From Roseateles chitinivorans (lineage in GTDB: Bacteria > Pseudomonadota > Gammaproteobacteria > Burkholderiales > Burkholderiaceae_C): a DNA stretch of 64,000 nt. A model generated the notes under the pieces. It was not told the DNA's origin, ran no database searches, and worked only from the letters and a program-made list of their open reading frames with translations. Position 1 is the stretch's first letter, and the number at the start of each line of letters is the position of its first letter. This document shows, piece after piece, positions 18,168-27,468 of this stretch. The stretch spans positions 1-64,000 of the forward strand of contig NZ_PEOG01000018.1 in the NCBI RefSeq assembly GCF_002761755.1, read 5' to 3'. The position numbers and the translations under genes were made by a program.

Positions 18168-18221
18168 CGCACAGGCACAATTCGCGCGCTTCCGAGTGCC
18201 TCCCCCGCCTTTCCGTCCTCG

Positions 18222-21200
18222 ATGCCCGTCCTGATCCCGCCCTCGATGCAAGCGCCGCGCCCGCCGCGCCCCCCCGCCGTTGTCCGCGCCGGCCTGCCGC
18301 AGGCCCTGGCGCTCGCCGCGGCCCTCGCGCTAGCCAGCCCCACTGCGCACGCCCAGTCCTCGACGCCCTCGGAGCAGCCGCTGGCCCACCTGCAGCACAC
18401 CAGCTGGGGCCTGAAGGACGGCATGCCCGGGCCGGTGATGGCGATCGCGCAGACGAGCGACGGCTACCTCTGGCTGGGCACCGGCAGCGGCCTGTTCCGC
18501 TTCGACGGCCTGCGCTTCGAGCGCTTCGACACGATCGCCGGCGAGCAGTTGCCCAGCCGCCAGGTGCTGTCGCTCTTCGCGACCCCCGACAACGGCCTGT
18601 GGGTGGGCTTGCTGGAAGGCGGCCTCGCCCTGGTCCGCCAGGGCCGCATCGTCCAGGTCGAGCCGGCCACCGGTCATTTCGTCACCTCCACCCGCGCCTT
18701 CGCCGCCGAGCGCGACGGCACCCTCTGGGTCGCCACCGGCCGATCGCTGCTCAAGCGCCAGGGCAAGGGCTGGGTCGCGATGGATCCGGCCTCCGGCTTC
18801 GACGACGGCAGCGGTCATGCGCCGATCGCGATGTCGGTGGCCGTCGACGCCGCCGACAACGTCTGGTGCGTCACCGATCGCACCGTCTTCGTCCGGCCGG
18901 CCGGAACCGCCCGGTTCGTCGCCACCGAGGTGCCGTCGCTGGGCCAGACCCAGCTGGTCATCGGACCCGACGGTCGCGCCTGGGCCAACGACACCTCCGC
19001 CGCCGTGCGCGGCTTCTTCCGCCTGCCGCTGCCGGGGGAAGGCGCCAGCGCCGCGACCGGATCGGGTGCCGCCGCCGACGCGATCGGCACGGTCGCCCGG
19101 CCGCTGCCGGTCCCGCGGAGCTTCTTCATGCCGGGTTTCGACCAGGCTGGCCGGCTCTGGTACGGCGCCAGGGACGGACTCAACCGGATCGATCCCGCGG
19201 CGGTTGCCGCTCGCTCTCCCGCGAGCGCCGCCGCAACGGCCAGCGCGGCCGCACGCCCTGACAGGTCGACCCGCGACACCTCGCACCAGTTCCTCGGCAC
19301 GGACAAGGGCCTCTCCGGCGAACTGGTGATGCGCGTCTTCCAGGACCGCGACGGCGCGATCTGGGTCGGCACCAACGGCGGGCTGGACCGCTTCCGCGGC
19401 GCGGCGGTCGATCGCGTCGAGCTGCCCAACCGCGGCGCCAGCATCGCGATGGCGGTGGACGGATCCGGGGGGCTGCTGGTCGCCGCCGGCGATTCGGTCC
19501 AGCGCCTCGCGCCCGGCGACACCACGCCCCGCACGGTGCCGACCGACCCGGGCATGACCACCTTCACCGCGGTCTTCGTCGACAGCCGCCAGCGGCTCTG
19601 GGTCGGCGGCCGCACCGGCCTGTGGAAACGGGAAGGCGACCGTTTCGAGCCTGTTCCGACGCCCGATGGCCAGCCCTGGCCGGCGGCCGTGTTCGAGATC
19701 ACCGAGGACGCCGCCGGCGCGCTGTGGTTCAACGGTCACCGCTACGGGCTGATGCGCCATGTCGACGGCAAGACCACCCGCCTGTCGGGCTCGGGCCCCT
19801 TCCCGCGCAATGGGCCCGACGCCATCGCCGCCGACGCGCAGGGCCGGATCTGGATCGGCTACTCCGACGGCACGCTGCTGCGTCACGAGGCCGGCCAGAC
19901 CACCCGGATCACCCCGGCCGACGGCCTGAAGATCGGCGCGATCAAGGTCATCGCGCGCCAGGGCACGCACCTGTGGATCGGCGGCGAGCGCGGCGTCCAG
20001 CTGCTGTCCGAGCCCGGTTTCCCGCCGCTGCGCCTGGCCGATGCCGACGCGCTGGACGGCGTGTCGGGCATCGTCGAGACACCGGAGGGCGAGCTCTGGC
20101 TCAACGGCGCGAACGGCATCACCCGGCTGCGTGCCGACGACGTCCGGCGCGCACTGTCCCCTGCGACCGCAGCGGCGCAGCGCCCGGCCGGCCGCCGCTT
20201 CGACCTGATCGACGGCCTGACCGGTCGCGCCGAACAGTCGTGGCCGCTGCGCACCGCGGTCCGCACGCCGGACGGGCTGTTGTGGTTCTCCCTGAGCAAC
20301 GGCATCGTGCGCATCGATCCGCGGCGCCTGGCCGAAGGCGAATCCCCGCCGCCACCGGTGGACATCCACCGGCTGTCGGTGCACGGCGAGCCGGTCGCGG
20401 CCGGCGCGGACGGTGTGCTGCGCCTCGCGCCCGGCACCCGCGACCTGCAGATCGCCTACACCGCGATCAGCCTGGCCCAGCCCGAGCGCACCCGCTTCCG
20501 CTACCGGCTGGTCGGCCAGGATCGCGACTGGCAGGACGCGGGTGCTCGACGCGCGGCTTTCTATACCAACCTCGGTCCGGGGGCTTACGAGTTCCGCGTC
20601 GAGGCCTCGCAGGACCGTGGCCCCTGGAGCGCCACGCCGGCCATCCTGCGCTTCGAGATCGCGCCGACGCTGACGCAGCACGCCGGTTTCCGCGCGGCGG
20701 CCGTGGTCACGGGCATCGCGCTCCTGGTCGGCCTGGCCGCGCTGCGCGGCCGCCAGCGCCGCGCCCATGAGCAGGACCGCCTGGCCGCCCGCATCCAGGA
20801 ACGCGAGCGCATCGCGCGGGACCTGCACGACACGCTGCTGCAAGGCGTCTACGGCCTGATCCTGCGCTTCGAGGCGATCGCGCGCCGGTTGCCCGGCACC
20901 GAACGCGCGGCTATGGAGCGCGTGCTGGTCGACGCCGACGCGCTGCTGATCGAAGGCCGCGATCGCGTCACCGACCTGCGCCTGCCGCCGCCCGACCTCA
21001 ATGGGCTGGAGCAGACGCTCCAGGCGCTCGGGCGCGAGCTTTCGCATACCCACGGCGCGGCCTTCGAGCTGACCGTCGACGGCACGCCGCGTCCACTGGC
21101 GCCGGCACTGGGGGCGTCGATCTGCCTGATCGCGCGCGAGGCGATCTTCAACGCCTTCCAGCATGCGCAGGCCGGGCGCATCGAGGTCGTGCTCCGCTAC

Positions 21201-21473
21201 GGCGATGCCGGCTTCACCCTGTTCGTGCGCGACGACGGTGTCGGCGTGCCGGACGAGGTGAAAGCCCGTGGCGGCCGCCCGGGCCACTGGGGCCTGTCGG
21301 GCATGCGGGAACGCGCGGAACTGGCGGGCGTCGCCTACCGGCTGGACTCGCAGCCCGGCATCGGCACGCAGGTCGAGCTGCATGCGCCCGCCGCGCGCGC
21401 CTACGAAGGCTCCGGCGACGCCGGGCCTGCGACCGCCCGCGGTCCGTGGTGGCGTCGCACCCGAGGCGACTGA
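18222..21473 (+). CDS. Sensor histidine kinase with periplasmic beta-propeller
   Basis: 1083 residues. A signal peptide ends near residue 44 (AHAQ). Residues about 55-700 carry repeated propeller blades of the Reg_prop type (DGYLWLGTGSGLFRFDG, DGAIWVGTNGGLDRFRG, QGRIWIGYSDG, DGLLWFSLSNGIVRIDP). A Y_Y_Y domain follows at about 734-800 (RLAPGTRDLQIAYTAISLAQPERTRFRYRL). One membrane helix lies at about 823-843. The cytoplasmic part is a NarL-type HisKA_3 kinase with phospho-acceptor His869 in RDLHDTLLQG, an N-box with AREAIFNAFQHA, and GHWGLSGMRERAE. Partners of this kinase type are LuxR-family response regulators; none is adjacent, so it looks orphaned here. Ligand unknown; related propellers sense polysaccharides. 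Confidence 0.93.
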   Translation: MPVLIPPSMQAPRPPRPPAVVRAGLPQALALAAALALASPTAHAQSSTPSEQPLAHLQHTSWGLKDGMPGPVMAIAQTSDGYLWLGTGSGLFRFDGLRFERFDTIAGEQLPSRQVLSLFATPDNGLWVGLLEGGLALVRQGRIVQVEPATGHFVTSTRAFAAERDGTLWVATGRSLLKRQGKGWVAMDPASGFDDGSGHAPIAMSVAVDAADNVWCVTDRTVFVRPAGTARFVATEVPSLGQTQLVIGPDGRAWANDTSAAVRGFFRLPLPGEGASAATGSGAAADAIGTVARPLPVPRSFFMPGFDQAGRLWYGARDGLNRIDPAAVAARSPASAAATASAAARPDRSTRDTSHQFLGTDKGLSGELVMRVFQDRDGAIWVGTNGGLDRFRGAAVDRVELPNRGASIAMAVDGSGGLLVAAGDSVQRLAPGDTTPRTVPTDPGMTTFTAVFVDSRQRLWVGGRTGLWKREGDRFEPVPTPDGQPWPAAVFEITEDAAGALWFNGHRYGLMRHVDGKTTRLSGSGPFPRNGPDAIAADAQGRIWIGYSDGTLLRHEAGQTTRITPADGLKIGAIKVIARQGTHLWIGGERGVQLLSEPGFPPLRLADADALDGVSGIVETPEGELWLNGANGITRLRADDVRRALSPATAAAQRPAGRRFDLIDGLTGRAEQSWPLRTAVRTPDGLLWFSLSNGIVRIDPRRLAEGESPPPPVDIHRLSVHGEPVAAGADGVLRLAPGTRDLQIAYTAISLAQPERTRFRYRLVGQDRDWQDAGARRAAFYTNLGPGAYEFRVEASQDRGPWSATPAILRFEIAPTLTQHAGFRAAAVVTGIALLVGLAALRGRQRRAHEQDRLAARIQERERIARDLHDTLLQGVYGLILRFEAIARRLPGTERAAMERVLVDADALLIEGRDRVTDLRLPPPDLNGLEQTLQALGRELSHTHGAAFELTVDGTPRPLAPALGASICLIAREAIFNAFQHAQAGRIEVVLRYGDAGFTLFVRDDGVGVPDEVKARGGRPGHWGLSGMRERAELAGVAYRLDSQPGIGTQVELHAPAARAYEGSGDAGPATARGPWWRRTRGD

Positions 21474-21481
21474 CACCCATG

Positions 21482-21508
21482 AAAAAGGGCGCCTCGTCGA
21501 GGCGCCCT
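21482..21508 (-). terminator. Intrinsic terminator of the RND efflux operon
   Basis: Ten-base stem AGGGCGCCTC (21486-21495) and GAGGCGCCCT (21499-21508) with a 3-nt loop. On the minus strand the hairpin is followed by a run of T (21485-21482), placing it 35 bp after the efflux pump stop. The sensor-kinase gene converges on it and may also use the hairpin. Confidence 0.88.
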
Positions 21509-21542
21509 GTCGATCGCAACTCCCGAGGGAGCCCCGCGGGAT

Positions 21543-24500
21543 TCAGTCGTCGGCGCCCATCGCCACCGCGTCATGGCGCGGCGCCGGCTTCACGCGCCGG
21601 TAGAGCCACTCCAGGACCCAGAAGACGAACAGCACCCAGGTCAGGAAGGCCAGCCCGACCAGCAGTGTCTGGAAGATGCTGATCGCCCAGGCGCCGGCGG
21701 CGCTGAAGCGCTCGACGCGGCGGGGGAAGCGCTCGATCAGGCGATCGAAGAAGAGCTGGATGCTGTCGTAGAAGCACGGGACCATCAGCAGCGTCAGGAA
21801 GGTCGAGGTGATGGTGCCGCCGATGATGGCCACGGCCATCGGGCGGTAGAACTCGCCGCCCTCGCCCACGCCGATCGCCACCGGCAGCATGCCGGCCACC
21901 AGCGCGAAGGTGGTCATCAGGATCGGGCGGAAGCGCTTGCGGCCCGCATGCATCAGCGCCTCCTCGCGCGGCACGCCGGCGGCCTCCTCCTGGCGCGCCG
22001 CGTCCAGCAGCAGGATCGCGTTCTTCGCCACCAGGCCGGCCAGCATGATGATGCCGATGAAGCTCATCAGGTTCAGCGTGCCCTTGGTCAGCAACAGCGC
22101 CACCACCACGCCGATCAGCGACAGCTTGAGCGAGTACATCACCCCGATCGGCGCCGAGAAGCTGCCGAATTGCATCACCAGGATCAGGTACATCAGCCCG
22201 ATGCCGGAGAACAGCGCGATGAACATGGCGCCGAAGACCTCCTCCTGGTCCTTGGACGCGCCGGCCAGCTCGATGCCGTAGCCCTGCGGGAAGTTGATCG
22301 AGCGCGCCAGCTTGACCGCGTCCTTGGTGACCTCGCCGGGCGAGCGGCCATGCGCATTGGCCGACACCGCGATCATCCGCTTGCCGTCCGAGTGCTGGAT
22401 CTTGGCCGGCCCCTTGCCCATCGACACCGTCGCGATCTGCTCGAGCGGCACCATCACGCCGGCACCGCTCACCGCGATCGGCAGGCGCTCGATGTTGCTG
22501 GCGTCGACGCGGTCTTCCGGCGCCAGGCGCACCGCCACGTCGCGGGTCTCGCCGCTGGGATCGACCCAGTCGCCGACCTCCACGCCGGCGAAGGCCACCC
22601 GCAGCGCATTGGCCGCGTCGCCGACGGAGATGCCCAGCGAGTTGGCCAGCCCGCGGTTCATCTCGATCTGCAGCTCGTCCTGCGGATCCTGCTCCGACAG
22701 GCCCACGTCGACCGCGCCCGGCACATTGCGCAGCTTGGCCATGTACTCGGTGGTGATCTCCATCAGCTTGCGCGACTCCGCGCCGTGGAAGCGGATCTGC
22801 ACCGGCTTCTGCGCGCCGTTGTTCAGGTCATCCAGCACCACGTACTCGGCGCCGACCAGGCGCGCCACGCGGGTGCGCAGGTCTGCCGCGATCTCGGCAG
22901 CGCTGCGCTTGCGCTCGGTGCTCTTGCCCAGGTCGACATAGATCCGGCCGCCGCTGACGTTGACGTACTCGTTCGTCGCCTTGGTCTCCGGCAGCTGGCG
23001 GGCCAGCGCCGAGCCGGCGGCCATCTTCAGCCGCGCGTACTCCAGGCTGGAGCTCGCGGGCGTGCGGACCTCGATGGCGATGGTGCCGGAGTCCGACGCC
23101 GGCAGGAAGCTCGAGCCGCCCAGCGTCGACTGCAGGACGATCGCCAGCACGAAGCTCGCCGCCGCGAAGAAGGCCATCCAGCGGCGATGATGCAGCGCCC
23201 ACTCGATGACCAGGCCGTAGCGATCGGCCTGATGGTCGAACCAGTCATTGAAGCGCTGCAGCAGGCGCGACACGCCGGTCTTCTTCGCATGGTGGTAGCC
23301 GGGTGGGTCGCCCCAGTAGGCCGACAGCATCGGGTCGAGGGTGAACGAGATGAACAGCGACACCAGCACCGAGGCCACGACGGTCAGGCCGAAGGGCCGG
23401 AACCATTCACCGGACACGCCCGGCATGAAGGCCACCGGGATGAACACGGCGACGATCGAGAAGGTCGTCGCCGCGACGGCCATGCCGATCTCGGCGGTGC
23501 CCTTGAGCGCCGCGGTGCGACGGTCGGCGCCGCGCTCCATGTGGCGCACGATGTTCTCGCGCACCACGATCGCGTCGTCGATCAGCACGCCGATGGCCAG
23601 CGACAGGCCCAGGAGGCTCATGAAGTTCAGGGTGAAGCCGCACAGCCAGACGGCGATGAAGGCCGCGATCACCGAGGTGGGCAGCGACAGCGCCGTGATC
23701 AGCGTCGAGCGCCACGAGTTGAGGAACACATAGACCACGAAGACCGTCAGGCCCGCGCCGAAGACCAGCGCATGGATCACGTTGTTCAGGCTGTCCTGCG
23801 CGTCGCGGCCGCCGTCCTGCGTGACTTCCAGCTTCGTGCCCTTGGGCAGCGTGGCATTGATCTCCTCGACCAGCTTGCGGGTGGCGTCGGCCACCGTCAC
23901 CGTCGACGCGTCGCGCGAGCGGGTGACCGAGAGGCCCACGTTCGGATGGCCATTGCGCACCGAGAAGCCGGTCTGCTCGGCGAAGCCGTCCTGCACCGTC
24001 GCGACCTGGCCCAGGCGGATCAGCTCGCCCCCGGTCCGCTTGACCACGATCTGGTTGAAGTCGCTCGGCGATTCGATGCGGCCCAGCAACCGGATCGACT
24101 GGTCCTCCATCAGCCCGCGCACCTTGCCCACCGGCGCGGTGGTGTTCTGCATCTTCAGCGCGTTGACGACCTCGGTCACCGAGACGTTGAATTCGCGCAG
24201 CTTCTGCGCGCTCAGCAGCACCGACAGCTCACGGTTCAGCGAGCCGTTGACCGTCACCGTGGCCACGCCGGAGATCGCGCGGAAGCGGTCGGCCAGCTGG
24301 TCCTCGGCCAGGCGGGAGATCTCCGCGTGGGTCTGCGAGCTCGACGACAGCGCCAGCTGCATGATCGGCTGCGCCGACGGGTCGATGCGCTGCAGCACCG
24401 GCTCGCGCATCTCCAGCGGCAGCTTGTGCCGCACCGCCGCGATCGCGTTGCGGACCTCGTCGGCCGCCTCGATCATGTTCTTGTTGAAGTTGAAGATCAG

Positions 24501-24776
24501 CAGCAACTGCGCGTAACCCTCGCTCGCGGTCGAGCGCACCTCGGTCACGCCCGAGATGCTGTTCAGCGACTTCTCGATGCGGTTGATGATCTCGCGCTCG
24601 GCGGTCTCGGGCGAGGCGCCCGGGTAGGTGATGCCCACGACCAGCAGCGGCTGCTCGACATCGGGAATCTGGTTGACGCGCAGCTTGGACAGCGCCAGCA
24701 GGCCCAGCGCCATCAGCCCGATGATGATCACCACCATCGAGATCGGCTTCTTGACCGAGAAATTGGACAGGAACAT
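21543..24776 (-). CDS. RND efflux pump, inner-membrane transporter
   Basis: 1077 residues, the usual RND length of 1000-1080. Proton-driven drug or metabolite antiporter of the AcrB/HAE-1 type. N-terminus MFLSNFSVKKPISMVVIIIG then the porter-domain string LRVNQIPDVEQPLLVVGITYPGASPETAEREI. Membrane block one contains GLSLAIGVLIDDAIVVRENIVRHME, with the paired acidic residues of the proton relay in TM4. A second block ends with GLVAKNAILLLDAARQ and RFRPILMTTFALVAGMLPVAIG. AGGAG lies about nine bases before the ATG. Operon partner is the adaptor at 24807; no outer-membrane factor gene is present, so a TolC-like protein must be supplied elsewhere. Confidence 0.94.
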   Translation of the reverse strand: MFLSNFSVKKPISMVVIIIGLMALGLLALSKLRVNQIPDVEQPLLVVGITYPGASPETAEREIINRIEKSLNSISGVTEVRSTASEGYAQLLLIFNFNKNMIEAADEVRNAIAAVRHKLPLEMREPVLQRIDPSAQPIMQLALSSSSQTHAEISRLAEDQLADRFRAISGVATVTVNGSLNRELSVLLSAQKLREFNVSVTEVVNALKMQNTTAPVGKVRGLMEDQSIRLLGRIESPSDFNQIVVKRTGGELIRLGQVATVQDGFAEQTGFSVRNGHPNVGLSVTRSRDASTVTVADATRKLVEEINATLPKGTKLEVTQDGGRDAQDSLNNVIHALVFGAGLTVFVVYVFLNSWRSTLITALSLPTSVIAAFIAVWLCGFTLNFMSLLGLSLAIGVLIDDAIVVRENIVRHMERGADRRTAALKGTAEIGMAVAATTFSIVAVFIPVAFMPGVSGEWFRPFGLTVVASVLVSLFISFTLDPMLSAYWGDPPGYHHAKKTGVSRLLQRFNDWFDHQADRYGLVIEWALHHRRWMAFFAAASFVLAIVLQSTLGGSSFLPASDSGTIAIEVRTPASSSLEYARLKMAAGSALARQLPETKATNEYVNVSGGRIYVDLGKSTERKRSAAEIAADLRTRVARLVGAEYVVLDDLNNGAQKPVQIRFHGAESRKLMEITTEYMAKLRNVPGAVDVGLSEQDPQDELQIEMNRGLANSLGISVGDAANALRVAFAGVEVGDWVDPSGETRDVAVRLAPEDRVDASNIERLPIAVSGAGVMVPLEQIATVSMGKGPAKIQHSDGKRMIAVSANAHGRSPGEVTKDAVKLARSINFPQGYGIELAGASKDQEEVFGAMFIALFSGIGLMYLILVMQFGSFSAPIGVMYSLKLSLIGVVVALLLTKGTLNLMSFIGIIMLAGLVAKNAILLLDAARQEEAAGVPREEALMHAGRKRFRPILMTTFALVAGMLPVAIGVGEGGEFYRPMAVAIIGGTITSTFLTLLMVPCFYDSIQLFFDRLIERFPRRVERFSAAGAWAISIFQTLLVGLAFLTWVLFVFWVLEWLYRRVKPAPRHDAVAMGADD

Positions 24777-24806
24777 GGCGGAGGTCTCCTCGAGTCCGGC
24801 CGGTCG

Positions 24807-26003
24807 TCAGATGCCCGAGGCCGCGGAGGCGGCGAAGTCCGGCGCCGCGCCGGCGGGCACGGCCGACTTGGTCCCCGCGCCGCTGGCCATCGGCACCGCG
24901 GCCTTGGTCAGCTCGACGCGCTGGCCGTCGATCAGCGTGCTGGTCGGGTGGCGCAGGATGCGGTCGCCCTGCTTCAGCCCGGTGGTGACGACGTACAGCC
25001 CCTGGCGGTCGTCGCGGGCGCCGAGGCGGACCGCGGCCTTGCCGACCTTGCCGCCGTCCACGCGCCAGACGAAGGCCTTGTCGCCCTCGCGCACCAGCGC
25101 GCCGTCGGCCACCATCAACGCCGAGACGCTGTTCGTCTGCACCCGCCCTTCGGCGTACAGGCCGGCCACGCCGGGCTGCTGGGCACCGGCGAAGTCGACC
25201 AGCACTTCCACCTGCCGGGTGCTCGCGTTGGCGGCCTGCGCGATGCGGCGCACCTTGCCCTGGAAGTCCACCTGCGGATAACCGTTGACCCTGAAATAGA
25301 CGGTCTGGCCCAGCTTGAGCTCGGCCATGCGGTCAGCGGAGACCAGGCCCTCGAAGCGCATCGACGCTGGATCCATCACCTTGATCAGCTCCTTGCCGAG
25401 CTGCGCCGAGTCGCCCGGCGAGACCTTGCGGTCGCTGACCACGCCGTCGAACGGCGCGCGCACCTCGGTGCGCTGCTGCTGCTGGCGCGCCGTGGCCACC
25501 CGGGCGCGGGCGGCCACCAGGTCGCTCTGCGCGTTGTTGCGGCGGATCTCGGCGTCCTCCATCGCCTGGATGGAGCTCATGCCCTGGGCCTGCAGCGTCT
25601 TCAGGCGCTGGTACTGGCGCTCGGCCTGCTCGAAGCTCTGCGAGGCGGCGCGGGCGGCTTCGTCGGCCGACTGCACCGTGTCGCGGATCGCGGTGTCGTC
25701 CAGGCGGACCAGCAGGTCGCCGCGCTTCACCCGCTCGCCGTTCTCCTTGAAGACCTGCAGCACGACGGCCTGCAGCTCGGCGCGCAGGTCGGCGCGGCGC
25801 TCCGGCTGGATCGAGCCGGTGATGACCGGGCCGCTGGCGTATTCGCTGACGCCCAGCGTCTGCACGTCCTCCGGCGCCACCAGCAGGCTGGGCGCGCTGG
25901 CCGCGGCGGCGGCGGCGGGCGATGCCTGCTTGTCGGGGGAAGGCTTGCCGCAACCGGCAAGCAGGGACGCGGCGACAACGGCAATCAGCGACAAACGCAA
26001 CAT
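24807..26003 (-). CDS. RND efflux adaptor (membrane fusion protein), lipoprotein
   Basis: 398 residues. The signal ends with lipobox LLAGC, so Cys18 should be lipidated. Next come the strand-hairpin-strand parts of an adaptor: the lipoyl half-motifs around RADLRAELQAVVLQVFKENGERVKRGDLLVRLD, a coiled-coil hairpin with DEAARAASQSFEQAERQYQRLKTLQAQGMSSIQAMEDAEIRRNNAQSDLVAARA, and EVRAPFDGVVSDRKVSPGD closing the lipoyl domain. A beta-barrel and membrane-proximal domain follow. It precedes and is co-transcribed with the RND pump 30 bp downstream. The long divergent region upstream probably carries the promoter; no adjacent regulator was found. Confidence 0.93.
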   Translation of the reverse strand: MLRLSLIAVVAASLLAGCGKPSPDKQASPAAAAAASAPSLLVAPEDVQTLGVSEYASGPVITGSIQPERRADLRAELQAVVLQVFKENGERVKRGDLLVRLDDTAIRDTVQSADEAARAASQSFEQAERQYQRLKTLQAQGMSSIQAMEDAEIRRNNAQSDLVAARARVATARQQQQRTEVRAPFDGVVSDRKVSPGDSAQLGKELIKVMDPASMRFEGLVSADRMAELKLGQTVYFRVNGYPQVDFQGKVRRIAQAANASTRQVEVLVDFAGAQQPGVAGLYAEGRVQTNSVSALMVADGALVREGDKAFVWRVDGGKVGKAAVRLGARDDRQGLYVVTTGLKQGDRILRHPTSTLIDGQRVELTKAAVPMASGAGTKSAVPAGAAPDFAASAASGI

Positions 26004-26391
26004 GAAGCGGGCTCCAGCGGGAGGTGACGGGTCGTAAATAAATGTCCTTCGTGCGCAGGCCGCAAAAAGGGCGCGCTAGCTTAACTTCAATGCCCCTGCA
26101 TGCAGGTGGTCACCCCTGCAGTTCATGCCAGAGAAACAGCGCTTCGTCGCGCCATTCGAGTGAGCGGGGAACCACGGTCGTCGGTTACGCCGGGTTTCAT
26201 CGGCCCGCCTCTGGCGTGGCCGGCGTCGGGGTCAGTTGTTCACGGCACGTCAAGGCGAAACCGCGAATTGCGCACGCCGATGCCATCTCGGCACCCGTAC
26301 ACCCCACGCTTACGGGGAAACGCCGTCTATATTGCTGAATGTTAAGAAATAGACTCAGAACGTTTTTTAGCTTTTTTGCCGTTTCGACGTC
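26004..26391. other. Divergent intergenic region with local drop in GC
   Basis: 388 bp between the efflux adaptor (leftward) and a glycosyltransferase (rightward), with no convincing gene; the 80-100 residue open frames in it lack family features. The left half has a 12-bp palindrome CCTGCATGCAGG (26095-26106), a possible efflux operator. The right 60 bp (26325-26385) is unusually AT-rich for this DNA, with TCTATATTGC and a TTTTTTAGCTTTTTT run just before the glycosyltransferase start, and probably contains its promoter. Confidence 0.6.
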
Positions 26392-27468
26392 ATGCGCGCA
26401 CTCTCCATCGTCCACGTGGTCTTCTCGTCTCGCATCGCCGGTGGTGAGCACCACTGCGTCGACCTGGCCAACGCGCAGGCCGCGCTGGGGCACACGGTCC
26501 ATGTGATCGGACCGGCCGGCTCGGCCGTCCGCCATGCGCTCGACCAGCGCGTGCGCTTCCATGGCCTGCGTCTGCCGGTGCTGCGCGGCGCGCGGGTCCG
26601 GCGACTGGCCGCCCGACTGGGCGCGGACATCGTCCACGGTCACCTGGGTCCGGCCTGCAAGGCGGTGGCGGCGGCCCGGGGCCGGGTGCGGGTCGGCACG
26701 CTGCATGTGGGCTACAAGGCCCACCACCATGCGCGCATGGATGCGCTGGTGTGCGTCAATTCGGCCCAGGTCGGTCACCTGAAGGACTTCGGCGGCATGC
26801 ATCGCGTCATCTACAACTGGGCTCCGGAACGCAGCCCCGCCGCCTGCGCGGCGAAGGCGCCCTCGGGCTCGCTGCGACTGGAACTCGGCATCCCGGCCGC
26901 CGCGCCGGTGATCGGTTGCGTCGGCCGCCTGCATGCAGCCAAGGGCATGCACACGCTGATCCAGGCCTTCCAGCGCCATGCGCCGGCCCAGGCCCATCTG
27001 GTGTTGATCGGCGAAGGCCCGCAGCGTGCGGAACTCGAGTCGCTGCGCGCCGGCGACCCGCGCATCCATCTGCTCGGCTTCCGCTGGAACGTCGACGAGT
27101 TGCTCGGCGAGATGGACCTGTACGTGTCCTCCTCGCGCGAGGAGCAGTTCCCGCTGGCCATCCTCGAGGCGATGCGCGCCCGCCTGCCGATCGTGGCCAC
27201 GGCCACGCTAGGCGCCCGCGAGATGCTGGATCCGGCGCAGTCGGCGATCGTGCCGGTCGACAACGCGACGGCGATGGGCCAGGCGATCGCCGCCGCGCTG
27301 GCCGAGCGTGCCCGCACGGCCCGCCGCCCGGTGGACTACGACATGGACCGCTACGACCGCTCGAGCGCGGTGCGGGCCACGCTGGGGCTGTACCAGGACG
27401 TGCTCGCGCGCCAGGGCGTCGCGATCCACGACCTCGCCGGTCTGAGCGTGGAAGACGCCCGTGGTTAA
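26392..27468 (+). CDS. Glycosyltransferase family 4
   Basis: 358 residues, GT-B fold. N-terminal half IVHVVFSSRIAGGEHHCVDLANAQAALGHTVHVI shows the acceptor-side Rossmann start with the GG loop. C-terminal half starts APVIGCVGRLHAAKGMHTLIQAF, followed by LVLIGEGPQ and SSREEQFPLAILEAMRARLPIVAT, where the EX7E-type motif (REEQFPLAILE) marks the retaining nucleotide-sugar site. Acts in the cytoplasm on a cell-surface polysaccharide or lipid acceptor. The ATG is not preceded by a clear ribosome site. It overlaps the next gene by 8 bp, so the two probably act together. Confidence 0.9.
   Translation: MRALSIVHVVFSSRIAGGEHHCVDLANAQAALGHTVHVIGPAGSAVRHALDQRVRFHGLRLPVLRGARVRRLAARLGADIVHGHLGPACKAVAAARGRVRVGTLHVGYKAHHHARMDALVCVNSAQVGHLKDFGGMHRVIYNWAPERSPAACAAKAPSGSLRLELGIPAAAPVIGCVGRLHAAKGMHTLIQAFQRHAPAQAHLVLIGEGPQRAELESLRAGDPRIHLLGFRWNVDELLGEMDLYVSSSREEQFPLAILEAMRARLPIVATATLGAREMLDPAQSAIVPVDNATAMGQAIAAALAERARTARRPVDYDMDRYDRSSAVRATLGLYQDVLARQGVAIHDLAGLSVEDARG

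Noticed and set aside
26042..26345. Small open frames (80-98 residues) in the efflux/glycosyltransferase divergent region
   Set aside because: No ribosome site, no homologous look, and they cross a likely promoter region.
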